In this document: piece by piece, positions 55,041-64,000 of the stretch | Layout of the letters: each line of letters begins with the position of its first letter | Numbering within the stretch: position 1 is the stretch's first letter | Origin: Chloroflexus sp. Y-396-1 | GTDB lineage: Bacteria; Chloroflexota; Chloroflexia; Chloroflexales; Chloroflexaceae | DNA length: 64,000 bases | Reading direction: 5' to 3' | Assembly (NCBI RefSeq): GCF_000516515.1 | Contig: NZ_KI911784.1 | Span: 1,458,881 to 1,522,880, forward strand | Notes under the pieces: model-generated | Seen by the model: only the letters and a program-made list of their open reading frames with translations | Databases searched by the model: none | Told to the model about the DNA's origin: nothing | Program-made: the position numbers and the translations under genes

Positions 55041-56786
55041 ATGTACCACCTGCATCTCTTATTTCCCTACATCTATCGCTACCGTCATCGGTTGATCGCC
55101 GGTCTCCTGGTGGCAGCGTTTGGCGCAGCGGTCAGTGCGCTAAGTCCGCTCGTATTGCGGCTGGCAGTTGACAGCCTGGCGGATGGGACCATTGAGCCGC
55201 ACCAACTGCTCTGGTTTGGTGGCGCATTGATCGGTTTAGCAGTAATCGATGGTGGTATGAAGTTCGTCCAACGGATGTTGATCGCTGTCACTTCATACCG
55301 GATCGAGAATGATCTGCGGGCCGATCTGTTCGACCGACTGCTAAGCTTTGATCAAATGTTTTACCAACAGAACTATACCGGTGATCTGATGGCCCGCCTC
55401 ACCAACGATTTGAGCGCGGTACGACAATTTCTTGGGCCTGGCTTAAATGGTGCAGCCACGGCAGTGTTGACGTTTCTGGCGGCGACTGTTTTGATGATGC
55501 TCGTTGATCCTCTGCTTGCACTGATTGTGGTATTGCTATTGCCGATGGTAACGATTGTGTTTGTTGCTATCGGTGGGCGGATGCGGCAGGCCTTTCACCG
55601 TGTACAGAATCAGTTCGGTGTCCTATCAACACGCGCTCAAGAGAACTTTGCCGGGATTCGAACAGTGAAGGCATTTGCGCAAGAAGAAGCTGAGATTGCT
55701 GTCTTTACTGCTGACAATGAGCGCTACCGTAAACTCAACCTTCACTATGTGTTACTTTCCGGTACGCTATGGCCAGCAATGACCCTCTGTCTAGGCTTGA
55801 TTACTGCTCTGATTTTGTTGGTTGGTGGTCAGCAGGTCGCTGCCGGTACCCTTACTATCGGTGAGCTGGTACAGTTCAATGCCTACCTGGCTCTCCTGGC
55901 GTTTCCGATGATTATTTTGGGATGGATGGTCAATTTATTCCAACAAGCAACCGCATCACTCGAACGTTTGAATGATATTTTGCGTTATCAACCGATGATC
56001 AGCTCACCATCAACCCCACGGTTACCGCCTGGCTATGGATCAATCGAGTTTCGCAAGGTTGGAGTACGCGCCAATCACAGCGATCAGTGGTTGCTCCGCG
56101 ATTTGTCGTTTCAGGTACCGGCGGGAAAGGTGTTGGCAGTTGTCGGTGCTACTGGCGCCGGTAAGACGACCCTGGTGAACTTGCTTGGCAGAGTCCGTGA
56201 TCCCGATGAAGGACAGGTACTGGTCGATGGGATCGATGTACGTGAACTTGAGCTGGCAGCTCTGCGTCGAATGATCGGGTATGTACCTCAAGAGAGTTTT
56301 CTGTTCAGCATGCCGCTGCGTGAGAATATCGGTTTCGGAGTGGCAACGGTTGATCCGGAACGACTTGACCATGTGATCGAGGTGTCACGACTGAGCAACG
56401 ACCTCGATCAATTTCCTGATGGAATCGACACAATGGTGGGTGAACGTGGTGTTACTTTATCCGGTGGTCAGAAACAGCGGGTGGCAATCGCACGTGCGTT
56501 GATGCGCGATCCACGCATCTTGATACTCGATGATGCGCTGAGTAGTGTTGATACCCACACTGCTGCTCAAATCCTGGCCGGTCTGCGGGCTGAAATGAAC
56601 GGACGGACGACAATCATCATCGCGCAGCGAATTGCAACGGTACGCGATGCCGATCAGATCATCGTGCTTGACGATGGTCAGATTGTTGAACGCGGTTCGC
56701 ATCAAGAGCTGTTAGCGCGCAACGGACGCTATGCAGCAATGTATCGTCGGGAGCTGCTAGCGGCTGAGCTTGAGCGCGAAGAATAA
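55041..56786 (+). CDS. ABC exporter subunit with degenerate ATP site (half 1 of heterodimer)
   Basis: 581 residues from the ATG at 55041, preceded by CAGGAG; the frame is open to 54897 without a signal. Six membrane helices (about 1-320), then an ATPase domain: Walker A GATGAGKTTLVNLLG near 375, signature TLSGGQKQRVAIARAL, Walker B ILILDDALSSVD with Asp in place of the catalytic Glu, and IIIAQRIATV with Gln in place of the H-loop His. These two changes mark the noncanonical half of heterodimeric exporters such as TM287/288, LmrCD and BmrCD. The substrate may be drugs, lipids or peptides. It is 46 bases before the partner gene. Confidence 0.92.
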   Translation: MYHLHLLFPYIYRYRHRLIAGLLVAAFGAAVSALSPLVLRLAVDSLADGTIEPHQLLWFGGALIGLAVIDGGMKFVQRMLIAVTSYRIENDLRADLFDRLLSFDQMFYQQNYTGDLMARLTNDLSAVRQFLGPGLNGAATAVLTFLAATVLMMLVDPLLALIVVLLLPMVTIVFVAIGGRMRQAFHRVQNQFGVLSTRAQENFAGIRTVKAFAQEEAEIAVFTADNERYRKLNLHYVLLSGTLWPAMTLCLGLITALILLVGGQQVAAGTLTIGELVQFNAYLALLAFPMIILGWMVNLFQQATASLERLNDILRYQPMISSPSTPRLPPGYGSIEFRKVGVRANHSDQWLLRDLSFQVPAGKVLAVVGATGAGKTTLVNLLGRVRDPDEGQVLVDGIDVRELELAALRRMIGYVPQESFLFSMPLRENIGFGVATVDPERLDHVIEVSRLSNDLDQFPDGIDTMVGERGVTLSGGQKQRVAIARALMRDPRILILDDALSSVDTHTAAQILAGLRAEMNGRTTIIIAQRIATVRDADQIIVLDDGQIVERGSHQELLARNGRYAAMYRRELLAAELEREE

Positions 56787-56832
56787 CGACGACGAAGTAT
56801 AACCCTGTGTTACAGTACATAAGGAGCTTCAT

Positions 56833-58617
56833 GTGGTACATCATGCTGATGATGACACCATTCTTGGTAAAGCCTATGATGGACGCTTAGTACGTCGGTT
56901 GGCGAAGTATGTGATGCCCTATTGGCGGCAATTCATAGTGGCAATCTTACTGCTGATCGGGGCGATTCTGTCTGATCTCCTACCACCATTGCTGCTCCAG
57001 CGCACCATTGATGGCCCGATTCGGGCTGGCGCAGTTGATGGTGTCTGGCCCTATTTTGTAGCCTTCGTTGGTACACTGCTGATCAATTTTGTATTTCGCT
57101 ACAGTCATTCCTATTTCATCAACAGTGTTGGTCAGCAGGTGATGAAGGATTTACGGGTTGCGATCTTTCGTCACATTCAGTACCTGAGTCTCTCTTTCTT
57201 CAATCGCAATCCGGTGGGACGTTTAATCACTCGGATTACGAATGACGTTGACGCACTTAATGAATTTCTGACCCAGGGCGTAGTGATGATTGTAGCCGAC
57301 CTACTGACCCTGGTCGGGATTATCGTGGTAATGTTCGTGCTCAACTGGCGATTGGCATTGATCAGTCTGGCAACGCTGCCGGTGCTAGTACTGATAGTGT
57401 CAATCTACCAACGCTTTATGCGGGCTACCTACCGGTTAGTACGGCAGCGATTGGCCCGAATCAATGCGTTTCTCAGCGAACAGATCAGTGGGATACTGGT
57501 AACACAACTCTTCAACGCCGAGGAACGCAGTCGAATGGCGTTTGCCCGTTTGAGCGATGATTATATGCAGGCCAACATCCGGTCGGTGCTCATCTTCGCG
57601 ATCTTCATACCGTCGGTTAATCTCTTGGCCGCAATTGGTACAGCAGCACTGCTCTGGGGTGGGGGCAATGGTGTATTAGCCGGTTGGGCATCGCTCGGTA
57701 TGCTAGTCGCTTTCATTCAATATCTTGAACGTGCCTTTCAGCCGATCCGTAATCTAGCCGAGCGGTATACAGTCTTGCAATCGGCAATGGCCTCGGCAGA
57801 ACGGATTTTTGCAGTACTCGATACCGAGGCTGAGGTGCGCGATCCAGCACACCCCCGCTCATTGCCGACGCCGGTACGAGGCGAGATCGAACTGCGCAAC
57901 GTTGTGTTTGGCTACCATCCGAATGAGCCGGTATTACGCGGGATCAACCTCCATATCCCGGCCGGACAATCAGTTGCAATCGTGGGGGCAACCGGCGCCG
58001 GTAAAAGCTCATTGGTCGGTCTCCTCGCCCGCTTTTACGATGTTCAGGAAGGAAGCATTACCCTCGATGGGATCGACATTCGTGAGTTAAAGCAGGCCGA
58101 GCTACGCCGTCACATTGCCGCAGTGCCACAAGACCCGGTGTGTTTCAGCGGTACGATTGCCAGCAACATTCGTCTACACAACGATGCGATCAGTGATGAA
58201 CGGGTGCGCGCTGCTGCCGAAATGGTGGGTGCCCATCGGTTTATCGAACGCTTGCCAGGTGGATACAATCATGAAGTGCGTGAGCGCGGCGCCAATCTCT
58301 CAATTGGTCAACGCCAGTTATTGGCGTTTGCCAGAGTGATTGCCTTTAATCCCGAAGTATTACTCATTCTCGATGAAGCTACCAGCAGTGTTGATACCGA
58401 GACCGAGGCCCTAATTCAAACAGCTTTGACGCGACTGATGCGTGGTCGTACCAGCATCATTATCGCCCATCGGTTAAGTACTATTCGGCATGTGGATCGG
58501 ATCGTCGTGTTACACAAAGGTCGTGTGGTTGAAGATGGTACGCACGATGAGTTGCTGGCGCGGCGCGGTTACTATTACCGGTTGTATCAATTGCAGTTTG
58601 CGGGGATGACCGGGTAA
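56833..58617 (+). CDS. ABC exporter subunit with catalytic ATP site (half 2 of heterodimer)
   Basis: 594 residues from a GTG at 56833 with AAGGAG 6 bases upstream; an ATG at 56831 overlaps but is out of frame. Six membrane helices, then Walker A GATGAGKSSLVGLLARF near 390, Walker B LLILDEATSSVD with the catalytic Glu and IIIAHRLSTI with the H-loop His. Its signature is LSIGQ rather than LSGGQ. That altered signature would face the Walker site of subunit 1, so both oddities fall in the same composite site. Forms the exporter with the preceding gene. Confidence 0.92.
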   Translation: MVHHADDDTILGKAYDGRLVRRLAKYVMPYWRQFIVAILLLIGAILSDLLPPLLLQRTIDGPIRAGAVDGVWPYFVAFVGTLLINFVFRYSHSYFINSVGQQVMKDLRVAIFRHIQYLSLSFFNRNPVGRLITRITNDVDALNEFLTQGVVMIVADLLTLVGIIVVMFVLNWRLALISLATLPVLVLIVSIYQRFMRATYRLVRQRLARINAFLSEQISGILVTQLFNAEERSRMAFARLSDDYMQANIRSVLIFAIFIPSVNLLAAIGTAALLWGGGNGVLAGWASLGMLVAFIQYLERAFQPIRNLAERYTVLQSAMASAERIFAVLDTEAEVRDPAHPRSLPTPVRGEIELRNVVFGYHPNEPVLRGINLHIPAGQSVAIVGATGAGKSSLVGLLARFYDVQEGSITLDGIDIRELKQAELRRHIAAVPQDPVCFSGTIASNIRLHNDAISDERVRAAAEMVGAHRFIERLPGGYNHEVRERGANLSIGQRQLLAFARVIAFNPEVLLILDEATSSVDTETEALIQTALTRLMRGRTSIIIAHRLSTIRHVDRIVVLHKGRVVEDGTHDELLARRGYYYRLYQLQFAGMTG

Positions 58618-58634
58618 GCGATGGTTTGGGATGG

Positions 58635-60868
58635 ATCACCACAGAGAGCACAGAGCAATGCTTTGGTCGTTGCGTACCGTTGAGAAGCCGTGGGCATCCA
58701 ACAGTACAGTAACCGGTCGGGTACACCACAGAGAGCACAGAGAGCACGGAGCAGCGCGTTGGTCGTTGCGTACCGTTGAGAAGCCGCGGGCATTCAACAG
58801 TACAGTAACCGGTCGGGTACACCACAGAGAGCACAGAGAGCACGGAGCAGCGCGTTGGTCGTTGCGTACCGTTGAGAAGCCGTGGGCATCCAACAGTATA
58901 GTAACCGGTCGGGTACACCACAAGAGCACAGAGAGCACAGAGAAGCGCTTTGGTCGTTGCGTACCGTTGAGAAGCCGTGGGCATTCAACAGTACAGTAAC
59001 CGGTTGGGTACACCACAGAGAGCACAGAGAGCACGGAGCAGCGCGTTGGTCATTGCGTACCGTTGAGAAGCCGTGGGCATCCAACAGTATAGTAACCGGT
59101 CGGGTACACCACAAGAGCACAGAGAGCACAGAGAAGCGCTTTGGTCGTTGCGTACCGTTGAGAAGCCGTGGGCATTCAACAGTACAGTAACCGGTCGGGT
59201 ACACCACAGAGAGCACAGAGAGCACGGAGCAGCACGTTGGCCGTTGCGTACCGTTGAGAAGCCGTGGGCATTCAACAGTACAGTAACCGGTTGGGTACAC
59301 CACAGAGAGCACAGAGAGCACGGAGCAGCGCGTTGGTCATTGCGTACCGTTGAGAAGCCGTGGGCATTCAACAGTACAGTAACCGGTTGGGTACACCACA
59401 GAGAGCACAGAGAGCACGGAGCAGCGCGTTGGTCGTTGCGTACCGTTGAGAAGCCGTGGGCATTCAACAGTACAGTAACCGGTCGGGTACACCACAGAGA
59501 GCACAGAGAGCACGGAGCAGCGCGTTGGTCGTTGCGTACCGTTGAGAAGCCGTGGGCATTCAACAGTACAGTAACCGGTCGGGTACACCACAGAGAGCAC
59601 AGAGAGCACGGAGCAGCACGTTGGCCGTTGCGTACCGTTGAGAAGCCGTGGGCATCCAACAGTACAGTAACCGGTCGGGTACACCACAGAGAGCACAGAG
59701 AGCACGGAGCAGCGCGTTGGTCGTTGCGTACCGTTGAGAAGCCGCGGGCATTCAACAGTACAGTAACCGGTCGGGTACACCACAGAGAGCACAGAGAGCA
59801 CGGAGCAGCGCGTTGGTCGTTGCGTACCGTTGAGAAGCCGTGGGCATTCAACAGTATAGTAACCGGTCGGGTACACCACAGAGAGCACAGAGAGCACGGA
59901 GCAGCGCGTTGGTCGTTGCGTACCGTTGAGAAGCCGTGGGCATTCAACAGTATAGTAACCGGTCGGGTACACCACAGAGAGCACAGAGAGCACGGAGCAG
60001 CGCGTTGGTCGTTGCGTACCGTTGAGAAGCCGTAGGCATCCAACAGGGAGTAACCGGTTGGAATCACTACAGAGAGCACAGAGAGCACGGAGCAGCGCGT
60101 TGGTCGTTGCGTACCGTTGAGAAGCCGTGGGCATTCAACAGTACAGTAACCGGTCGGGTACACCACAGAGAGCACAGAGAGCACGGAGCAGCGCGTTGGT
60201 CGTTGCGTACCGTTGAGAAGCCGTGGGCATCCAACAGGGAGTAACCGGTTGGAATCACTACAGAGAGCACAGAGAGCACGGAGCAGCGCGTTGGTCGTTG
60301 CGTACCGTTGAGAAGCCGTGGGCATTCAACAGTACAGTAACCGGTCGGGTACACCACAGAGAGCACAGAGAGCACAGAGCAATGCTTTGGTCGTTGCGTA
60401 CCGTTGAGAAACCGTAGGCATCCAACAGGGAGTAACCGGTTGGAATCACCACAGAGAGCACAGAGAGCACGGAGGAGTGCTTTGGTCATTGCGTACCGTT
60501 GAGAAGCCGTGGGCATTCAACAGTACAGTAACCGGTCGGGTACACCACAAGAGCACAGAGAGCACAGAGCAATGCTTTGGTCGTTGCGTACCGTTGAGAA
60601 ACCGTAGGCATCCAACAGGGAGTAACCGGTTGGAATCACCACAGAGAGCACAGAGAGCACGGAGCAGCGCGTTGGTCATTGCGTACCGTTGAGAAGCCGT
60701 GGGCATTCAACAGTACAGTAACCGGTCGGGTACACCACAGAGAGCACAGAGAGCACGGAGCAGCGCGTTGGTCGTTGCGTACCGTTGAGAAGCCGTGGGC
60801 ATCCAACAGTACAGTAACCGGTCGGGTACACCACAGAGAGCACAGAGCAATGCTTTGGTCGTTGAGAA
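58635..60868. repeat. Tandem array of 23 copies of a 96-base unit
   Basis: The motif TGCGTACCGTTGAGAA starts at 58671 and recurs 23 times to 60776, at 96 bases (15 intervals) or 95 bases (7 intervals); a truncated copy ends at about 60868. Each unit has a CACAGAGAGCACAGAGAGCA part and an AACAGTACAGTAACCGG part. There are two versions of the second part, A (AACAGTACAG) and B (AACAGGGAG). No unique spacers exist, so it is not a CRISPR. Many long open frames on both strands follow from the 96-base period. The array fills the space between convergent genes, 18 bases after one stop and 25 before the other. Confidence 0.97.
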
Positions 60869-60892
60869 GAGAAACTCATTTCGACACAGAGG

Positions 60893-62071
60893 TTACAAAC
60901 GACGAGGAAGAGCAACCGTGAACGCACTCCCCTCGCCGGGGGTACTGCGTAGAGCAATTTGCCCGCCGTGTGATTCGACGATATGGCGCACGATTGCCAG
61001 GCCAAGCCCACTGCCGGGATGACCCCGCGCCAACGAGTGATCGACCTGATAGAAGGGAAGAAATATCTTTTCGTGCTCGCTGGGTGCAATCCCGATCCCG
61101 GTATCTTCGACCCGAATAATCAGGCGCGTTGGTTCATCACGGACGATCAAGCGTACTCGTCCACCTGGTTCAGTGTATTGGAAAGCATTTTCGAGCAAAT
61201 TACGGATCAGATGCTCGAAAGCGGAGCGATCAACTTCAATCGGTCGCATCTCCGAGAAGATGGCCTCAAACTGCAACTGAGCCTGAGCAGCACGTTCGCG
61301 GGCAGCAGCAACCAGTGGACGCAGGATGTCGAGTGGTTGGAGTTGAACAAAATGAAGAGAACGGTTCCGTATCTCTTGAAAATAGAGCAGATTGTTCAAC
61401 TGGCGCGCCAATACTTCGCTGCTACGCCGCATAACCCGTATCGCTTCTTCTTGTTGCGGGCTTAGTGGGCCAAGCATACCACGCTCGAAGAGTTCGAGAT
61501 AGCCAAGCAGCGAAGTCAGCGGCGTGCGTAATTCGTGTGAGAGGGTAGCCAGGAACTGATCCTTCATCCGGTCGAGGTCTTGTAGTTGGGCGTTAGCTTG
61601 TGTCAGTTCGCGAACCCGTGCTTCGAGCCGTTCGACCAACTTTTGATTGTATGAACGGAGTAACTCCGTCTCCATGACCTCGGGCAGACGTTCACGTCGA
61701 CCCTCAATGAACTCGGCGATCTGGGCTGGAAGTGCACGCGCATCAATTGGTTTACTCAGATACCCATCACACCCGGCGACTAATGCTCGTTCACGTGCTC
61801 CTGGCGAAGCATCGGCGGTCAGGGCAATAATTGGCACATCGCGCATATGAGGCAGTGAACGTAAACGGGTAGTAGTCTCGTAGCCATCGAGGCCGGGAAT
61901 ACCAAGATCAACTAATACCAGCGCCGGATGACTGGTGCGAGCCAGTGCTAATCCACCTGGACCATCTTCGGCGATCATGACCTGATAACCGCGCGCACTC
62001 AGCACGCGCTGTACTAGGCGCTGATTATCGGGATTATCTTCGATATACAGGATTTGTGGCAACTGGTTCAT
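60893..62071 (-). CDS. Receiver-histidine kinase hybrid
   Basis: 392 residues. Unusual order: receiver first (ILYIEDNPDNQRLVQ, phospho-Asp in LVLVDLGIPGLDGYE near 53, Lys in GYLSKPIDARAL near 108), a coiled-coil linker (LVERLEARVRELTQANAQLQ), then HisKA with ATLSHELRTPLTSLLGY near 178 and the ATPase domain with NLLENAFQYTEPGG, DTGIGIAP, GSGLGLAIVRHIVESHGG. No membrane segment, so cytoplasmic. Its start overlaps the stop of the next gene by 4 bases (ATGA), so the upstream membrane kinase probably feeds its receiver. Confidence 0.92.
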   Translation of the reverse strand: MNQLPQILYIEDNPDNQRLVQRVLSARGYQVMIAEDGPGGLALARTSHPALVLVDLGIPGLDGYETTTRLRSLPHMRDVPIIALTADASPGARERALVAGCDGYLSKPIDARALPAQIAEFIEGRRERLPEVMETELLRSYNQKLVERLEARVRELTQANAQLQDLDRMKDQFLATLSHELRTPLTSLLGYLELFERGMLGPLSPQQEEAIRVMRRSSEVLARQLNNLLYFQEIRNRSLHFVQLQPLDILRPLVAAARERAAQAQLQFEAIFSEMRPIEVDRSAFEHLIRNLLENAFQYTEPGGRVRLIVRDEPTRLIIRVEDTGIGIAPSEHEKIFLPFYQVDHSLARGHPGSGLGLAIVRHIVESHGGQIALRSTPGEGSAFTVALPRRL

Positions 62072-64000
62072 GATGTCGTAACGTTAGTATCAACCTGTGC
62101 TGCCAGCAATACGTGTTGCGCAATCGGTATGGTAAAGGTAAAGGTTGAGCCAATACCGGGTGTGCTATCGACCCAGATGCGCCCACCCTGGGCCAAGACT
62201 AATTTACGGGTAATTGCTAGACCAAGACCAGTTCCACCAAGGCGTGACCGTCGACCGTGAATCTGAACAAATTCGCTAAAGATTTCGTGTTGTCGCTCAA
62301 GGGGGATACCGATACCGGTATCCGAAACACTCACCGCCACATACCGACCAACTTTACTGTCTTCATTAACTTCATCATACACCTGTGCACTTACAGTAAT
62401 AGTACCACGTTCAGTGAACTTTATTGCATTCGAGAGCAGATTAAAGAGAATCTGGCGCAATCGGTCACTATCGGCAGCGATTTCTGGCAAAGTTGCCGGA
62501 ACAGCATTCCGTAGTAAGACCGGTCGGTTACGCAAGAGGGTCTGCACTGTATCGCAGACCTCACTGACAATTTGATAAAGATCGACACTGCCAATATCAA
62601 GGTTGAGATGGCCAGCTTCGATACGGGCGAGATCGAGCAACTCATTAATCAGATGGAGCAAGAAGCGACCATTGCGATTAATACTCTGAATATCCTCGCG
62701 TTGCATTGGTGTTAGTGGTTGCTCGGCATCATCAAGCAAAACGGTTGAGAAGCCGATAATTGCATTCAGCGGTGTACGCAGTTCGTGGCTGATACTGGCA
62801 AGGAAATCGCTCTTACGACGGTCGGCAAGTTGCGCCCGTTCGAGCGCTGCCTGTAGCTCTTCAGTACGGCGAGCAACCTGTTGTTCGAGGTCATTATAGA
62901 GTTGGACATTTTCTATCGTCAACCCGACCATACTGGCGAAGGTAAGCAACTGAGCCGCATCACGCGCCTGAACGGAACGCTGCGTATACTTGTAGTCAGC
63001 AGAGATAATCCCGATCACAGCGTCATTTCGGCCAAAGATTGGCACCTGCACATACGACTGACTAGCTGCGACCGCTTGCTTGGCTTTACTCACGAGAGGA
63101 TTCTGTTCGGGATTATCGACAATGATGGCTTTCCGGCTCTGAATAACATCGGCTTCAACGCTTCTCCCATTAATACGCAACGGATGTGCATTCGCCACCG
63201 CCAGAAACTGTTGGGTCTCCGCTTCATTCCCAGGCCCAAACGATGCGCTGACTGCACGTAAAACATCACCATCAACCAGGTAGAGAACTGATCGATCAAA
63301 GCCAAATCGCTCGCAGACGAGTTTGGGAATCGTATCGAGCAAAACAGGCCACGAGAGAATACTTTTCAGTTCATTCGAGACAGCATTGAGAGTTGCCAGT
63401 TGACGAGCATTCTCTTCCAGTTCGGCGATCTTACTTTGCAGCGTATCGGTCATGTGATTGAAAGCTGCAACGAGTTGACCAATTTCATCAATGCCGGCGG
63501 CGGGTAAGCGTTGCGAAAGATCGCCACTTGCAACTGCCTGTACCCCTTCCCGGATCACCCTGATCCGATTGGTAAACGATAGTGAGAGTAAGAGACCCAG
63601 CAGACTAATGGCAACGATAATGACTATCAAAACCGATACCAATTGATTCCATAACCGGCTTTGGCTCTCACTCAGACGCTGACCGGTGGCAATGGCCGGG
63701 GCATCGATCTCGTCGGCGGGGATAACTAGCGCGATACTCCAACCAGCCGTAGTGATCGGGGCATACGCGACGTAGCTTAGCTGATCACCCTCCTGAATGA
63801 GTTGTACACCCGACTGCCGGGCCACCATTTGTTCGGCCACTGCCCGTAGATCAGCATTGGCTGAATTCAGCAGATTTTCGGTACGATAAGGCTGATCCCA
63901 ACGCCCGTTGGCCTGCATATTTGGCCGTACTACCACATCGCCGCCCTCATTAATGAGCAGCGCATAACCGCTTGAACCCACATCGACTGTTAACAGGTCT
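62068..64000 (-). CDS. Membrane sensor histidine kinase, 5' part outside window
   Basis: At least 644 residues; the frame is still open at the window edge (DLLTVDVGSSGYALLINEGG), which is the second half of a dCache outside sensor. A membrane helix follows (VLIVIIVAISLLGLLLSL near 120), then HAMP (EGVQAVASGDLSQRL), a coiled coil, a GAF domain of about 150 residues, and HisKA with ASISHELRTPLNAIIGF plus HATPase (NLLSNAIKFTERG, DTGIGIPL, GTGLGLAITRKLVLAQGG). It signals from outside to the overlapping hybrid gene. The ligand is unknown. Confidence 0.92.
   Translation of the reverse strand, partial: DLLTVDVGSSGYALLINEGGDVVVRPNMQANGRWDQPYRTENLLNSANADLRAVAEQMVARQSGVQLIQEGDQLSYVAYAPITTAGWSIALVIPADEIDAPAIATGQRLSESQSRLWNQLVSVLIVIIVAISLLGLLLSLSFTNRIRVIREGVQAVASGDLSQRLPAAGIDEIGQLVAAFNHMTDTLQSKIAELEENARQLATLNAVSNELKSILSWPVLLDTIPKLVCERFGFDRSVLYLVDGDVLRAVSASFGPGNEAETQQFLAVANAHPLRINGRSVEADVIQSRKAIIVDNPEQNPLVSKAKQAVAASQSYVQVPIFGRNDAVIGIISADYKYTQRSVQARDAAQLLTFASMVGLTIENVQLYNDLEQQVARRTEELQAALERAQLADRRKSDFLASISHELRTPLNAIIGFSTVLLDDAEQPLTPMQREDIQSINRNGRFLLHLINELLDLARIEAGHLNLDIGSVDLYQIVSEVCDTVQTLLRNRPVLLRNAVPATLPEIAADSDRLRQILFNLLSNAIKFTERGTITVSAQVYDEVNEDSKVGRYVAVSVSDTGIGIPLERQHEIFSEFVQIHGRRSRLGGTGLGLAITRKLVLAQGGRIWVDSTPGIGSTFTFTIPIAQHVLLAAQVDTNVTTS

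Noticed and set aside
58985-60325. 446-codon minus-strand frame as a repeat protein
   Set aside because: It is a by-product of a 96-base period. Frames are open on both strands, 95-base copies shift the phase, and there is no ribosome site or family match.
58635-60868. CRISPR array
   Set aside because: The whole 96-base unit is repeated with only small variants; there are no unique spacers and no cas genes.

Overview
The window looks like chromosomal DNA of a filamentous anoxygenic phototroph of the Chloroflexota, most likely Chloroflexus. This is an inference from gene content and style: about 55% GC by eye, a eukaryote/archaeal-type ProS, RsbR-type STAS proteins, secreted proteins with Thr/Pro/Ser linkers ending in a Tyr-x-Pro-x-x-x-Arg tail, a variant cytochrome c maturation locus, and long intergenic stretches full of short hairpin repeats. 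No photosynthesis gene lies in the window and no database was searched.

Layout. 1-4.5 kb: 3' end of tsaD; on the minus strand a psd-like gene, a RibD_C reductase, an ECF sigma factor and a membrane anti-sigma factor; a two-CBS protein on the plus strand. 4.5-9 kb: minus-strand cluster of two methyltransferases, a small SMR/EamA-type membrane protein and a large polytopic membrane protein, then a cupin. 9.3-12.3 kb: minus-strand operon dhaL-dhaM-ptsH-ptsI, a complete phosphoryl chain but without dhaK. 13.1-17.9 kb: plus-strand run of GT2, GT4, MFS transporter, pxpA and pxpB (no pxpC). 19-22.6 kb: surface-anchored pullulanase. 23-29 kb: SRPBCC protein, small helical protein, proS and three tandem RsbR-like STAS proteins. 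29.1-29.9 kb: tRNA-Gly(CCC) and an OmpR-type response regulator.

30-38.2 kb holds a cytochrome c maturation locus on the minus strand: ccmA, ccmB, ccmC, ccmD-like, ccmE (Cys variant), ccmF, and two membrane proteins that both begin with a J-like domain lacking HPD, one fused to a TPR region (CcmI-like) and one to a CEPC thioredoxin domain (CcmG/ResA-like). No ccmH is seen. 38.4-48 kb is a surface glycan region: SGNH hydrolase with an 18-bp coding repeat, a PglF-E-D-C-like set (diacetylated amino sugar synthesis plus phosphoglycosyl transferase), and a secreted clan-A glycosidase-like protein. 49-51.7 kb: rplI, dnaB and tRNA-Trp/Ser/Ser. 52-58.6 kb: peptidase-MA lipoprotein and a heterodimeric ABC exporter. 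58.6-60.87 kb: a 23-copy 96-bp tandem array filling the space between two convergent genes. 60.9-64 kb: two overlapping histidine kinase genes, the last one cut by the window edge.

The strongest candidates for something undescribed are the paired HPD-less J-domain fusions in the variant ccm locus, the psd homologue that has lost both its catalytic His and its pyruvoyl-forming Ser, and the 96-bp array with higher-order structure. A shared C-terminal tail on two secreted proteins and several families of dispersed hairpin repeats are also worth a look.
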